A DNA stretch of 64,000 nucleotides from Pseudomonas sp. Bout1 (GCF_034314165.1 NZ_JAVIWK010000001.1:5099001-5163000), one strand, 5' to 3'. Positions 1-8,683 are shown, numbered from the stretch's first letter. A program made the numbers and translations. Notes: a model not told the origin generated them from the sequence alone.

Positions 1-1834
1 GCGCCTGAGGCGTCGCTGCCTCCACGGCCACCGGCGCGCCGGCCACCAGGGTCACCCGCGACCAGATCCGGTGAAAGAAACCCTTGTTCGGATCGCGACT
101 GAAGAAACTCCCCCACAACCCCTGCAACGCCATCGGAATCACCGGCACTGGCGTCTCTTCAAGAACCCGCGTCACGCCGCTCCGGAACTCGTTCATCTCG
201 CCATCGGAGGTTAATTTGCCTTCCGGGAAGATGCACACCAGCTCGCCGTCTTTCAGGTAGTGGGCAATCCGCTGGAACGCCTTTTCGTAGATCTGGATGT
301 CCTCGTGCCGCCCGGCAATCGGAACCGCCCCGGCCGTACGGAAGATAAAGTTCAACACCGGCAACTTGTAGATCTTGTAGTACATGACAAAGCGAATCGG
401 CCGACGCACCGAACCGGCAATCAACAGCGCATCGACAAACGACACGTGGTTGCACACCAGCAACGCCGCGCCTTCATCCGGGATCAGGTCGAGGTTTTTA
501 TGCTCGACGCGGTACATGGAATGGCCGAGCAGCCAGATCATGAAACGCATGGTGAACTCGGGCACGATCTTGAAGATGTAGGTGTTGACCGCGATGTTCA
601 GCAACGACACCACCAGGAACAGCTCGGGAATCGACAGCTTGGCCACACTCAACAGCACGATCGAGACGATCGCCGAGACCACCATGAACAACGCGTTGAG
701 GATGTTGTTGGCCGCGATCACCCGCGCCCGCTCGTTTTCGGCGGTGCGCGACTGGATCAGCGCATACAGCGGCACGATATAGAAGCCGCCGAATACGCCC
801 AGGCCAAGGATATCGAACAATACCCACCATGCCTTGCCGTAGCGCAGCACCGCGATCCAGTCATTGGCCTGGACGTTCTGCGGGAACCCGCCGGAATGCC
901 ACCACAACAGCAGGCCGAACACGGTCAAGCCAAACGAGCCGAACGGCACCAGGCCGATCTCGACTTTGCGCCCGGAGAGCTTCTCGCAGAGCATCGAACC
1001 CAGCGCGATGCCGACCGAAAACACCGTGAGGATCAGCGTGACCACGGTCTCATCGCCGTACATCCACTCCTTGGCGTAGGCCGGGATTTGCGTCAGGTAG
1101 ATCGCGCCGACAAACCAGAACCACGAGTTGCCGACGATCGAGCGCGACACCGCCGGCGTCTGCCCCAGGCCCAGCTTGAGGGTGGCCCAGGACTGGCTGA
1201 AGATGTTCCAGTCCAGGCGCATCTCCGGGCTGGAAGCCGCCGCACGCGGAATGCTGCGGCTGGCCAGGTAACCCAGCACCGCGATGCCGACGATGGCCGT
1301 CGAGACCACCGGTGCGTAATGGGTGGAAGACATCATGATCCCGGCGCCGATGGTGCCGGCCAGGATGGCGAGGAACGTGCCCATTTCCACCAGGCCGTTG
1401 CCGCCCACCAGCTCATCTTCGTGCAACGCCTGGGGCATGATCGAGTACTTCACCGGCCCGAACAGGGCCGAGTGCGTGCCCATGGCAAACAGTGCCAGCA
1501 GCATCAACTCCAGGTGGTTGAACATGAAACCGATGGCGCCCACCGACATGATCACGATCTCGCCGATCTTGATCACCCGGATCAGCGCATCCTTGTTGAA
1601 TTTCTCGCCAAATTGCCCGGCCAGCGCCGAGAACAGGAAGAACGGCAGGATGAACAGCAAGGCGCAGAGGTTGACCCAGATCGAACGGTCGCCCTCGATG
1701 GTCAGTTTGTAGAGAATCGCCAGGATCAACGACTGCTTGAAGATATTGTCGTTGAACGCCCCAAGGGACTGGGTAATGAAGAACGGCAGGAAACGCCGTT
1801 TGCGCAGCAAAGTAAATTGCGAGGGGTGGCTCAT
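1..1834 (-). CDS. MFS transporter fused to PlsC-type acyltransferase (3' end cut by window)
   Basis: The reading frame starts at an ATG at 1834 and is still open at base 1, so at least 611 residues are present. The first ~400 residues are a multi-helix MFS domain of the lysophospholipid-flippase (LplT) type, starting MSHPSQFTLLRKRRFLPFF and containing GAFNDNIFKQS. The C-terminal ~200 residues are a 1-acylglycerol-phosphate acyltransferase domain: the HX4D motif is in NHVSFVD, the substrate motif in FPEGKLTSDG, and VPVIPMAL follows. LplT-acyltransferase fusions are known to take lysophospholipids across the inner membrane and re-acylate them, and that is the inferred role. E. coli Aas carries an extra acyl-ACP ligase domain; whether one lies beyond the window cannot be seen. 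Confidence 0.85.
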   Translation of the reverse strand, partial: MSHPSQFTLLRKRRFLPFFITQSLGAFNDNIFKQSLILAILYKLTIEGDRSIWVNLCALLFILPFFLFSALAGQFGEKFNKDALIRVIKIGEIVIMSVGAIGFMFNHLELMLLALFAMGTHSALFGPVKYSIMPQALHEDELVGGNGLVEMGTFLAILAGTIGAGIMMSSTHYAPVVSTAIVGIAVLGYLASRSIPRAAASSPEMRLDWNIFSQSWATLKLGLGQTPAVSRSIVGNSWFWFVGAIYLTQIPAYAKEWMYGDETVVTLILTVFSVGIALGSMLCEKLSGRKVEIGLVPFGSFGLTVFGLLLWWHSGGFPQNVQANDWIAVLRYGKAWWVLFDILGLGVFGGFYIVPLYALIQSRTAENERARVIAANNILNALFMVVSAIVSIVLLSVAKLSIPELFLVVSLLNIAVNTYIFKIVPEFTMRFMIWLLGHSMYRVEHKNLDLIPDEGAALLVCNHVSFVDALLIAGSVRRPIRFVMYYKIYKLPVLNFIFRTAGAVPIAGRHEDIQIYEKAFQRIAHYLKDGELVCIFPEGKLTSDGEMNEFRSGVTRVLEETPVPVIPMALQGLWGSFFSRDPNKGFFHRIWSRVTLVAGAPVAVEAATPQA

Positions 1835-1917
1835 CGTCCGTGTTCCTGCGTGGCCTGCGACTGTTATCGCCTTTAGGCTGTTATAGAAAGTCAGGCCACG
1901 ACTTTACCTAATCCCGG

Positions 1918-3072
1918 CTACTTATTCGCTAGTCCTGCAATGCACGGCGAAACAAAAAGCTCACCTTTATAAGCGCCCTGCACGGTGCGCTTGGCCACGA
2001 TCAGCCACAGCAACGCCAGCGCCGCCACCAGCACACAGCCGACGATGCTGAAAAAGCCAAGGTGCAAGGTGCTCGCCAGTTTCAGCGTGGCCAGCGAGTA
2101 CACGCCCAGTGGAAAGGTAAAGCCCCACCAGCCGAGGTTGAAGGGAATGCCGGCCCGCAGGTAGCGCACGGTGATCAGGACCGCAATCAACATCCACCAC
2201 AAACCAAAACCCCACAGCGTGATGCCAGCCACCAGGCCGATGCCGTTAGCCATCTCGCCAACGCCGGGCAAGCCGTTGGCCGCAAAGATGGCCGGTGCAT
2301 CACCGCCCAGCACCAGCATGCCCAGGGCGCCGGTACCGATGGGGCCAAGGGCCAGCCAGCTCGACGCGGCCATGTTGGCATGGGGCAGTTTATGCAGGGC
2401 CATGCGCAGCATCAGGATAGTCAGGATGCTGAAGGCCACCGGCAGCGAGAACGCCCACAGCACGTAGCTGGTCACCAGCATCACCAGTTGCGAATGGGCG
2501 TCGGCCAGGTGCGGCGCCAACAGGCCACCGCTGGCGGCGGCAACTTCGGCGGCCACCACCGGCAACAGCCACACGGCGGTCATCTGGTCGATGCTGTGTT
2601 CCTGGCGAGTGAACATCATGAACGGGATCAACACCCCGCAGGCCAGGGCCATGGCCACGTCCAACCACCACAGCACCTCGGCCAGTTGCACCACGCCATT
2701 GCCCCAGCGCGGCAGGCCAAATAGCAGGAAGCCATTGATAATGGTCGCCAGGCCCATAGGTATGGTGCCAAAGAACATCGACACCGTGGAGTGCCCGAAA
2801 ATACGCCGGGCTTCGTGGAAAAACATCACCCAACGCGCCGCGTACAGCACGCTGAACAGCACGAACAGGCCAATGGTAAACAGCCAAAGCCCTTCGGCCA
2901 CGGCGTGCAGCCCCGGCACGTTGACCGGCAATTGCGCCAGCGCCAACGCCAGAACCCCGGTGCCCATGGTGGCGGCAAACCAGTTGGGGGTGAACTGGCG
3001 AATCACTTCCCGGGGACGGGTCAGGTGACTGAACGGTTTCAAACGGCTTTGAAGGGTATTAGGGCAAGTCAT
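1918..3072 (-). CDS. TDT-family (TehA/SLAC1-like) membrane transporter
   Basis: 384 residues from the ATG at 3072, chosen because GAGGA lies 8 bases before it; an upstream in-frame start at 3108 lacks such a site. About ten hydrophobic segments follow a short cytoplasmic N-terminus, with FTPNWFAATMGTGVLALAL at the first helix, as in the C4-dicarboxylate/tellurite-resistance (TDT) family that includes TehA, Mae1 and plant SLAC1 channels. The substrate cannot be read from sequence; small anions, dicarboxylates or sulfite are the family's known cargo. The gene stands alone between the MFS-acyltransferase gene and a cupin gene, all on the same strand, with an AT-rich candidate control region upstream. 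Confidence 0.82.
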   Translation of the reverse strand: MTCPNTLQSRLKPFSHLTRPREVIRQFTPNWFAATMGTGVLALALAQLPVNVPGLHAVAEGLWLFTIGLFVLFSVLYAARWVMFFHEARRIFGHSTVSMFFGTIPMGLATIINGFLLFGLPRWGNGVVQLAEVLWWLDVAMALACGVLIPFMMFTRQEHSIDQMTAVWLLPVVAAEVAAASGGLLAPHLADAHSQLVMLVTSYVLWAFSLPVAFSILTILMLRMALHKLPHANMAASSWLALGPIGTGALGMLVLGGDAPAIFAANGLPGVGEMANGIGLVAGITLWGFGLWWMLIAVLITVRYLRAGIPFNLGWWGFTFPLGVYSLATLKLASTLHLGFFSIVGCVLVAALALLWLIVAKRTVQGAYKGELFVSPCIAGLANK

Positions 3073-3120
3073 GGTGAAATCCTCTTCCTCGCATGAGGTT
3101 GAGGCCATGGTAGAACCGAA

Positions 3121-3178
3121 TCGAATATCTATATAACGGGTAATATCTCTAACTGTTATCTATTTTACAGATATACAG
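3121..3178. promoter_or_regulatory. AT-rich upstream region with repeated ATATCT words
   Basis: The 58 bases before the TDT transporter's leader are strikingly AT-rich for this genome. They hold two ATATCT direct repeats about 20 bases apart and an inverted pair TATCT (3157-3161) / AGATA (3169-3173). The position suits a promoter and operator for the transporter on the minus strand. No regulator gene is adjacent, so the binding protein is unknown. Confidence 0.35.
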
Positions 3179-3490
3179 CTAGACACTGCCCTCGGACTCA
3201 ATCACCAGGATCCGCGCCGGCCCTTGTGGATGGGCAACGTGCTCGGTGCCGACGCTGGCGTAGAAGATATCTCCGACGCTCATCTCGGCCACCTGCTCGA
3301 TGCCGTTTTCGCGATAGTGCATCTGCACCTGGCCATCAAGCACCACGAACACCTCTTCCCCGTCATTCACGTGCCAGCGATACGGCTGGTCGGTCCAGTG
3401 CAACCGGGTGGTGATGCCGTTCATGTTGGCAATGTCCAACGCTTCCCAGGCGCGGCTGCCGGTGAAGTCCTTGCTGCGGATGATCTTCAT
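3179..3490 (-). CDS. Single-domain cupin protein
   Basis: 103 residues, the size of a minimal cupin. The first cupin motif is around YRWHVNDGEEVFVVLDGQ and the second around GDIFYASVGTEHVAH, so the metal-binding His/Glu set is largely present. It starts at an ATG preceded by TTGGGA. Proteins of this type bind a metal and act as small dioxygenases, isomerases or sensors; the actual role cannot be told. The MFS gene upstream on the same strand ends 41 bases away, so joint transcription from the MFS promoter is possible. Confidence 0.8.
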   Translation of the reverse strand: MKIIRSKDFTGSRAWEALDIANMNGITTRLHWTDQPYRWHVNDGEEVFVVLDGQVQMHYRENGIEQVAEMSVGDIFYASVGTEHVAHPQGPARILVIESEGSV

Positions 3491-3531
3491 GCGTGAATCC
3501 CAAGGCGTACGGATGGCGGATTATTACCGAA

Positions 3532-4725
3532 TCAACTGCCCGCCGTCGCCCTGCTCTTGGCCGAATCCTGAAGCAGTAAAGCCACCAGGGCACTGAGCGC
3601 CAGCACGATCAACACAGCGCCATAACCGTCTGTGGTGGCAATCAAGCCGAAGGTGCGTGTCAGGTTACCGGCCAAAAGCGACGGTACGCAGAACGCCAGG
3701 TAACTCAGTACATAGAACGCCGACATCAAACCGGCCCGTTCATGGGGCAGGGCTAGCGGCAAGACGCTGCGCAGTGCGCCGAGGAACCCCGAACCAAAGC
3801 CGCCGCCGGCGATCAACGTAGCGATGAAGAACAGCGGCAGGCTGGCGCTGTGGACAGCGGTCAGGATCAGCGCAACACCCACCGCCAACAGCATGGCGCC
3901 CAAACGCAGGACCTTGTCTGCCGGACGGTTACGCAGGCTGAAAATCATCACGGCACCGCTCAGGGTCAACACTGCCACCAGCCCGCCGCCGATCAGGTTC
4001 GAGGTAGACCCGGTCGCCGCCCGAACCAGCGAGGGTGCCAGGGACAAATAGAAACCGCCCATCGCCCACACTGCCACATCCACCGGCAACGAGATCCACA
4101 ACGCGCGACGCGCCTGGGGCGGCACATGCAAGGTGGGCCATAACGAGGCCAGCGCGCCCGGAATCCGGCTCACTGTTTCCGGCAGGCGCCAGACGTAGAG
4201 TGCCTGCGCAATCATCAAGCCGAGTAAGGTCCAGTAGATCAGTGTGGTCGGCATCGGCGCGAATTCCACCAGCAGGCTGCACCCCATGGCGCCACAGGCC
4301 ATCCCGAGCAAAGGCGCTACGCTATTGATCAACGGACCTTGCCGGCGGTCGGTGTCGAGCAGCGCGGCGCCCAGTACGGCGGTGGCCATGCCGGTAGCAA
4401 AGCCTTGTACAGTGCGCGCTGCAATCAACCAGCCGACGCTGTCGGCATTGATAAACAGCAGCATCGCCAGCATATCGAGGAGCAGCGCGGCAAAAATCAC
4501 CGGCTTGCGCCCCAGGTGGTCCGACAACGAACCCACGGTCATCAAGGCAGCCAGCAAGCTCAAGGCGTAGATGCCGAACACCAGGGTCAACATCGCGGCC
4601 GAAAAGTGCAGGCCTTCCTGATAGAGGTGGTACAACGGCGTCGGCGCGCTGGAGGCGGCGAGGAACGTCAGCAAGGTGATCGCCAGGAACGCCAGGCTGG
4701 AACGATGGGAAGTAACGCTGGACAT
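3532..4725 (-). CDS. MFS efflux transporter
   Basis: 397 residues with about twelve hydrophobic helices. The MFS loop 2-3 signature is visible as GSLSDHLGRKPV, and APTPLYHLYQ near the N-terminus is typical of drug-efflux MFS proteins. I place the start at the ATG at 4725 with GGAG 7 bases upstream; a GTG two codons earlier sits too close to that ribosome site. It is transcribed divergently from a TetR regulator across 91 bases containing a long inverted repeat that covers this gene's translation start. That is the usual layout of a repressor-controlled efflux pump. The substrate is unknown. Confidence 0.85.
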   Translation of the reverse strand: MSSVTSHRSSLAFLAITLLTFLAASSAPTPLYHLYQEGLHFSAAMLTLVFGIYALSLLAALMTVGSLSDHLGRKPVIFAALLLDMLAMLLFINADSVGWLIAARTVQGFATGMATAVLGAALLDTDRRQGPLINSVAPLLGMACGAMGCSLLVEFAPMPTTLIYWTLLGLMIAQALYVWRLPETVSRIPGALASLWPTLHVPPQARRALWISLPVDVAVWAMGGFYLSLAPSLVRAATGSTSNLIGGGLVAVLTLSGAVMIFSLRNRPADKVLRLGAMLLAVGVALILTAVHSASLPLFFIATLIAGGGFGSGFLGALRSVLPLALPHERAGLMSAFYVLSYLAFCVPSLLAGNLTRTFGLIATTDGYGAVLIVLALSALVALLLQDSAKSRATAGS

Positions 4726-4727
4726 GG

Positions 4728-4770
4728 GCACGCTCCGCTAAAGCTAATATTTTGCTTTTGCGGAGTGTGC
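4728..4770. promoter_or_regulatory. Candidate TetR operator: 17-bp inverted repeat
   Basis: Left arm 4728-4744 (GCACGCTCCGCTAAAGC) and right arm 4754-4770 are inverted copies matching at 15 of 17 positions around a 9-base AT-rich spacer. A further AAAGCAAA word at about 4786 resembles the inner half-site. The repeat covers the leader and ribosome site of the MFS gene and lies 46 bases before the TetR gene, so bound repressor could block both promoters. This is a sequence observation; binding is inferred. Confidence 0.65.
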
Positions 4771-4816
4771 TACTGGATGGCGCTTAAAGCAAATTCTTTG
4801 TGTTAAGGTTTTACGC

Positions 4817-5362
4817 ATGGCGATAAAAGAAGGCCTTCGCCCGGGGGGCCGAAGTGCCCGGGTTCAGCAATCAGTGCATTCGGCTGTGCGCCAATTGCTC
4901 GAAGAGCAGGATCGGTCCAGCGTGACGGTGCCGCAGATAGCCACACGTGCCGGTGTTACGCCCTCGACTATCTACCGCCGCTGGGGTGATCTGGCCGCGC
5001 TGCTGGCTGATGTCGCCATGGCCCGCCTGCGCCCGGACAGTGAGCCGGCCAATACCGGCAGCCTGCGCGGCGACCTGCGCGCCTGGGGCGAGCAATACCG
5101 CGATGAGATGAGTTCGGACCTTGGCCGCGAGATGATGCGCGACGTGCAATGCAGCCAGGCGCCGGGGTATTGCGTGGGGATCCTTACCGGGCAATTGGAG
5201 ACGATTCTGGATCGCTACCCCGGTGATGCGGAAACTGGCCCTAGTGTGGATCGGCTGATTAACCTGATCGTCGCGCCTACTGTGTTTCGCAGTCTTTTTT
5301 CTACCGCGCCGCTGCAGGTTGAAGAGCTGCATGAGTTGATTGAGTTGGCGTTGCGGGGGTGA
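4817..5362 (+). CDS. TetR/AcrR-family transcriptional regulator
   Basis: 181 residues. The N-terminal helix-turn-helix lies at about residues 30-65 (SVTVPQIATRAGVTPSTIYR, then RWGDLAALLADV), the classic TetR DNA-binding core. The C-terminal ~110 residues are helical and should form the ligand pocket and dimer interface. It faces the MFS exporter, so it most likely represses that gene and itself until a toxic ligand binds. The gene is followed directly by the first 770 bp palindromic element. Confidence 0.87.
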   Translation: MAIKEGLRPGGRSARVQQSVHSAVRQLLEEQDRSSVTVPQIATRAGVTPSTIYRRWGDLAALLADVAMARLRPDSEPANTGSLRGDLRAWGEQYRDEMSSDLGREMMRDVQCSQAPGYCVGILTGQLETILDRYPGDAETGPSVDRLINLIVAPTVFRSLFSTAPLQVEELHELIELALRG

Positions 5363-5382
5363 GTGGGGGTTGGGGGTTGGGT

Positions 5383-6152
5383 GTATATCCGTTATTTGGG
5401 TGATGGCTTAGATGGGTTCCGCCCTTACGGCGGGTCACTTTTGGAAAAGAGCCCCAAAAGTAACCAAAAGGGCTCTTGCCCCACCACTCGGCACCTCGCT
5501 TAGGCTCGGTGTGCCCTCACTCCGGCTTTGGAGCGTGGGCCGCCGTCATGGGCCATCCTTGGCCCAGGACGGCTAACCCGGCGTCCTGCCGGGTTACCCA
5601 CGCTCCAAAGCCTGCGTTCGGCCAGCGTGGTTGACGGGGCGCCTAAGATCAAGATCACAAGCAGATCAAGAACACAGCGGCCTACAGGCCGGCTTGAGTG
5701 TTAAAAGCAACAGCAAAATCAACAGCGGGCACGGTTCCAATGTGGGAGCTGGCTTGCCTGCGATGGCATCAACTCGGCGCATCTGAAAAACCGAGTCGCC
5801 TGCATCGCCGGCAAGCCAGCTCCTACAGCTTTTGCCTTGGCTTTTAACACTCAGGTCGGCTTTCAGGCCGCCGTGCTCTTGCTCTTGATCTTGATCTGAC
5901 TGCCCCATTCAGCCCGAGGCCGAACGCAGGGATTGAGGAGCGGGTAAACCGGCAGGACGCCGGTTTAGCCGCGACGGGCCAGGGACGGGCCGTCGCGGCG
6001 GCCCGCGGAGCAATGCCGGAGTGAGGGCACACCGAGCCTAAGCGAGGTGCCGACAGGCGGGGCAGAGCGTTTTGGTTACTTTTGCGCTTTTCAAAAGTGA
6101 CCCGCTGTAAGAGCGGAACCCATATCAGCCGTTAACGAAGAAACGGATATGT
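5383..6152. repeat. Long nested palindromic element, copy A (about 770 bp)
   Basis: The ends are inverted copies of each other (TATATCCGTT on the left, AACGGATAT on the right), and about 270 bases at each end form imperfect inverted arms. Inside them, GAGTGTTAAAAGC pairs with GCTTTTAACACTC, and a REPIN sits at the centre. Each arm carries its own hairpins. In this copy the left-arm stem is CTTTGGAGCGTGGG with a perfect partner; copies B and C have a different sequence there with the pairing largely kept. No open frame makes sense. It sits between the convergent ends of the TetR and ABC permease genes. Copies B (40407-41180) and C (50246-51016) are close relatives. Confidence 0.9.
5741..5827. 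repeat. REPIN at the centre of palindromic copy A
   Basis: An 87-base unit with inward-facing REP arms, GAGCTGGCTTGCCTGCGATG on the left and GCAAGCCAGCTCCTACA on the right. The same 87-base design occurs at the centre of copies B and C and alone at 61253-61339. Confidence 0.85.
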
Positions 6153-6215
6153 ACTCAAACCAATCGCCAAAAAAACGACCTCATCTGGAGGCCGTCTTTC
6201 ATCACATCTCAACGC

Positions 6216-6995
6216 TTAGGTACGCATCCCACGCCCACTCACCAGCAACCGCGCACAACCGACATACAGCACCACAGTCGCCACCAGCATAAACGTGATC
6301 GCCACGCTGATCTTGATATCCGAAACCCCAAGAATCCCGTAGCGGAACGCGTTAACCATATGCAACACCGGGTTAGCCAGCGAAACCGTCTGCCAAAACG
6401 GCGGCAGCAAGGTGATCGAATAAAACACCCCCCCCAGGTACGTCAACGGCGTCAGCACAAACGTCGGAATAATCGAGATGTCATCAAAGTTTCGCGCAAA
6501 CACCGCGTTAATGAACCCCAGCAACGAAAAGATCGTCGCCGTCAGCACCACCACCAGCAGGGTTATCCCAAGGTGATGCACCTGCAAATGGGTAAAGAAC
6601 AGCGACAGCAACGTCACGATCACCCCGACCATCAACCCACGCAGCACGCCGCCCAGCGTGTAGCCGATCAGGATCGTATGCGGCGACACCGGCGAAACCA
6701 TCAATTCCTCGATGGACCGCTGGAACTTGCTGCCAAAGAAACTCGACACCACGTTGCCATAGGAGTTGGTGATCACCGACATCATGATCAGCCCCGGCAC
6801 GATGTATTCCATATAGGTGAAACCACCCATGTCACCAATCTGCCGACCGATCAGGTTGCCGAAAATCACAAAGTACAAAACCATGGTGATCGCAGGCGGC
6901 AGCAAGGTTTGCGGCCAGATCCGGGTAAAGCGCTTCACTTCGCGGTAGACGATGGTCTGCAGCGCGACCAGGTTGGGTTGCAGTTCCGAACTCAT
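6216..6995 (-). CDS. ABC-2 type permease (YadH-like)
   Basis: 259 residues with six hydrophobic segments, the normal size for an ABC-2 integral membrane subunit. Family-typical words are PPAITMVLYFVIFG near the first helix, YMEYIVPGLIMMSV, and SIEELMVSPVSP in the conserved cytoplasmic loop. Its ATG overlaps the end of the ATPase gene by four bases (ATGA), so the two are translationally coupled. Together they make an exporter like E. coli YadGH, whose cargo is not firmly known. The family also holds drug, lipid and polysaccharide exporters. Palindromic copy A lies immediately downstream. Confidence 0.9.
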   Translation of the reverse strand: MSSELQPNLVALQTIVYREVKRFTRIWPQTLLPPAITMVLYFVIFGNLIGRQIGDMGGFTYMEYIVPGLIMMSVITNSYGNVVSSFFGSKFQRSIEELMVSPVSPHTILIGYTLGGVLRGLMVGVIVTLLSLFFTHLQVHHLGITLLVVVLTATIFSLLGFINAVFARNFDDISIIPTFVLTPLTYLGGVFYSITLLPPFWQTVSLANPVLHMVNAFRYGILGVSDIKISVAITFMLVATVVLYVGCARLLVSGRGMRT

Positions 6996-7924
6996 ACCGC
7001 CACCTTCGCCAGATTTTTCTCCACCAGGGACACGAACAACTCCTCAAGGCGATTGGTTTTATTACGCAGGCTCAACACTTCGATGTTCTGCGTGGCCAGT
7101 TGGCCGAACAACGCAGTGATGCCCACGGCTTTGTCCACCTGGACTTCCAGGGTGTGGCTGTCTACCAGGCGGTTCGGGTAGCCAATCAACTGGGGCGCCA
7201 CCGTCATGTCGTTTTTCAGGTCGAGCAGGAAGGTCTCGACGTGCAACTGGCTCAACAGCGAGCGCATGCTGGTGTTTTCGACGATGGTGCCGTGATCGAT
7301 GATGCCGATGTTGCGGCACAGTTGTTCAGCCTCTTCCAGGTAGTGCGTGGTGAGGATGATCGTGATGCCCTTCTGGTTCAGCTCAGTGAGGAACGTCCAC
7401 ATCGAGCGACGCAGCTCGATGTCCACGCCCGCTGTCGGTTCATCGAGGATCAGCAGGCGCGGTTCGTGAACCAGGGCGCGGGCGATCATCAGGCGGCGCT
7501 TCATGCCGCCGGACAGGGAGCGTGAGGGCACGTCGCGCTTGTCCCACAGGCCCAGTTGCGTGAGGTACTGCTCGGCACGCTCCTTGGCGATCTTCGGCGG
7601 GATGCCGTAGTAACCGGCCTGGGTCACGACGATGTCGAAGGTCTTTTCAAACTGGTTGAAGTTGAACTCCTGGGGCACCACGCCAATGCTGCGCTTGAGC
7701 GCCGCCGGGGATTTGTCCAAGTCGTGGCCAAAGATATTCACGGTGCCGCTGGTCTTGTTGACCAGGGTCGAGAGAATCCCGATGGTGGTGGATTTGCCGG
7801 CGCCATTGGGGCCGAGCAAGGCGAAAAAATCACCTTCGGCAACGTCCAGATCGATACCACTCAGGGCCTGGAAACCGTTGCCGTAGGTTTTGGTTAGCTG
7901 CCGGATGGACAGAGCGGAACTCAT
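6992..7924 (-). CDS. ABC exporter ATP-binding subunit (YadG-like)
   Basis: 310 residues. The nucleotide-binding domain has Walker A GPNGAGKST, signature SGGMKRR, Walker B LLILDEPTAGVD and the switch histidine in TTHYLEEAE. The last ~80 residues are the C-terminal extension usual in DrrA/YadG-type ATPases. It is the first gene of a two-gene operon with the overlapping permease and drives that exporter. As I recall, P. aeruginosa has the same ATPase/permease/GST/FadE order around PA2811-PA2815, so this looks like core genome. Confidence 0.92.
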   Translation of the reverse strand: MSSALSIRQLTKTYGNGFQALSGIDLDVAEGDFFALLGPNGAGKSTTIGILSTLVNKTSGTVNIFGHDLDKSPAALKRSIGVVPQEFNFNQFEKTFDIVVTQAGYYGIPPKIAKERAEQYLTQLGLWDKRDVPSRSLSGGMKRRLMIARALVHEPRLLILDEPTAGVDIELRRSMWTFLTELNQKGITIILTTHYLEEAEQLCRNIGIIDHGTIVENTSMRSLLSQLHVETFLLDLKNDMTVAPQLIGYPNRLVDSHTLEVQVDKAVGITALFGQLATQNIEVLSLRNKTNRLEELFVSLVEKNLAKVAV

Positions 7925-7994
7925 ATCGGATTACGCACCAAAGAAGAGGAATAGAATTGTTACATGAGGGCAGACCGCACGGAATACAACGGCT

Positions 7995-8023
7995 GCGCGT
8001 GACAAGCATGGTGCTTGTCCGCG
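7995..8023. terminator. Hairpin between the GST and ABC genes
   Basis: GACAAGCA (8001-8008) and TGCTTGTC (8012-8019) are perfect inverted copies around three bases, and flanking GCG/CGC bases extend the pairing. It lies downstream of the GST gene and upstream of the ABC ATPase gene, both on the minus strand. It could end GST transcription or serve as an operator for the ABC operon. No U-run follows, so an intrinsic terminator is doubtful. Confidence 0.4.
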
Positions 8024-8059
8024 CCGCACAAGTACAGTCACCCGTATTAATAGTGGGTA

Positions 8060-8683
8060 TCAGGTCAACGCGGTCATGACCGATTTCTGATAGGCCGGGC
8101 GCTCGCGCAGGCGCTGGTACCAGGCCTCCAGGTTCGGCATCGACGGGCGTTCGATGGGCATTTCGAACCAGGCGTAAATGAAGCTGCCCAAGGGGATATC
8201 ACCCATGCCGATCTCGCTGCCGGACAGGTAGGGTTGGGTGGCCAAGGCCTGATCCGCGGTCTGCAAGACGTCGATGCAGGCTTGGCGCCCGGCGTTGATA
8301 GCGTCCCAGTTCTGCTTTTCGGCCGGGGTGCGAAGCACGCCCCAGAATACGGTCTTGAACGGTTCGGCCAGGGTCGAGGTGGTCCAGTCCATCCACTTTT
8401 CGGAGTTGGCCCGGGCTTGCAGGTCACTTGGGTACCAGCTCGAATCCGGCGCATGCTTGGCGGCCAGGTAACGCACGATGGTGTTGGATTCCCACAGCAC
8501 AAAGTCGCCGTCTTCAATCATCGGCACCCGGCCATTGGGGTTCAGCGCGCGGTATTGCGGCGTGTCGACCACACCAAAAGCCCCGCCCGCATCAATTGCC
8601 TCATAGTCCAGGCCGAGTTCCTCGGCGCACCACAGTGCCTTCCTGACATTTGACGAATTTTTACGACCCCAGATTTTCAGCAT
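8060..8683 (-). CDS. Glutathione S-transferase
   Basis: 207 residues, standard GST length. The thioredoxin-like N-terminal domain (about residues 1-80) contains NSSNVRKALWCAEELGL, the cis-Pro region NGRVPMIED, and WESNTIVRYLA, which binds the gamma-glutamyl end of glutathione. The helical C-terminal domain follows, with GDIPLGSFIYAW. It conjugates or reduces small electrophiles in the cytoplasm; the substrate is unknown. It lies just upstream of the ABC exporter on the same strand. Confidence 0.9.
   Translation of the reverse strand: MLKIWGRKNSSNVRKALWCAEELGLDYEAIDAGGAFGVVDTPQYRALNPNGRVPMIEDGDFVLWESNTIVRYLAAKHAPDSSWYPSDLQARANSEKWMDWTTSTLAEPFKTVFWGVLRTPAEKQNWDAINAGRQACIDVLQTADQALATQPYLSGSEIGMGDIPLGSFIYAWFEMPIERPSMPNLEAWYQRLRERPAYQKSVMTALT

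Noticed and set aside
260..1876. Long plus-strand open frame (538 codons) over the MFS-acyltransferase gene
   Set aside because: The translation is rich in His, Gln, Arg and Asp with no hydrophobic pattern or motif; it is the antisense shadow of a high-GC gene whose minus-strand frame encodes recognisable domains.
5383..6152. Palindromic element as an insertion sequence or CRISPR array
   Set aside because: No transposase-sized frame, no regular short repeat-spacer pattern, and no clear target duplication at the ends of any copy.
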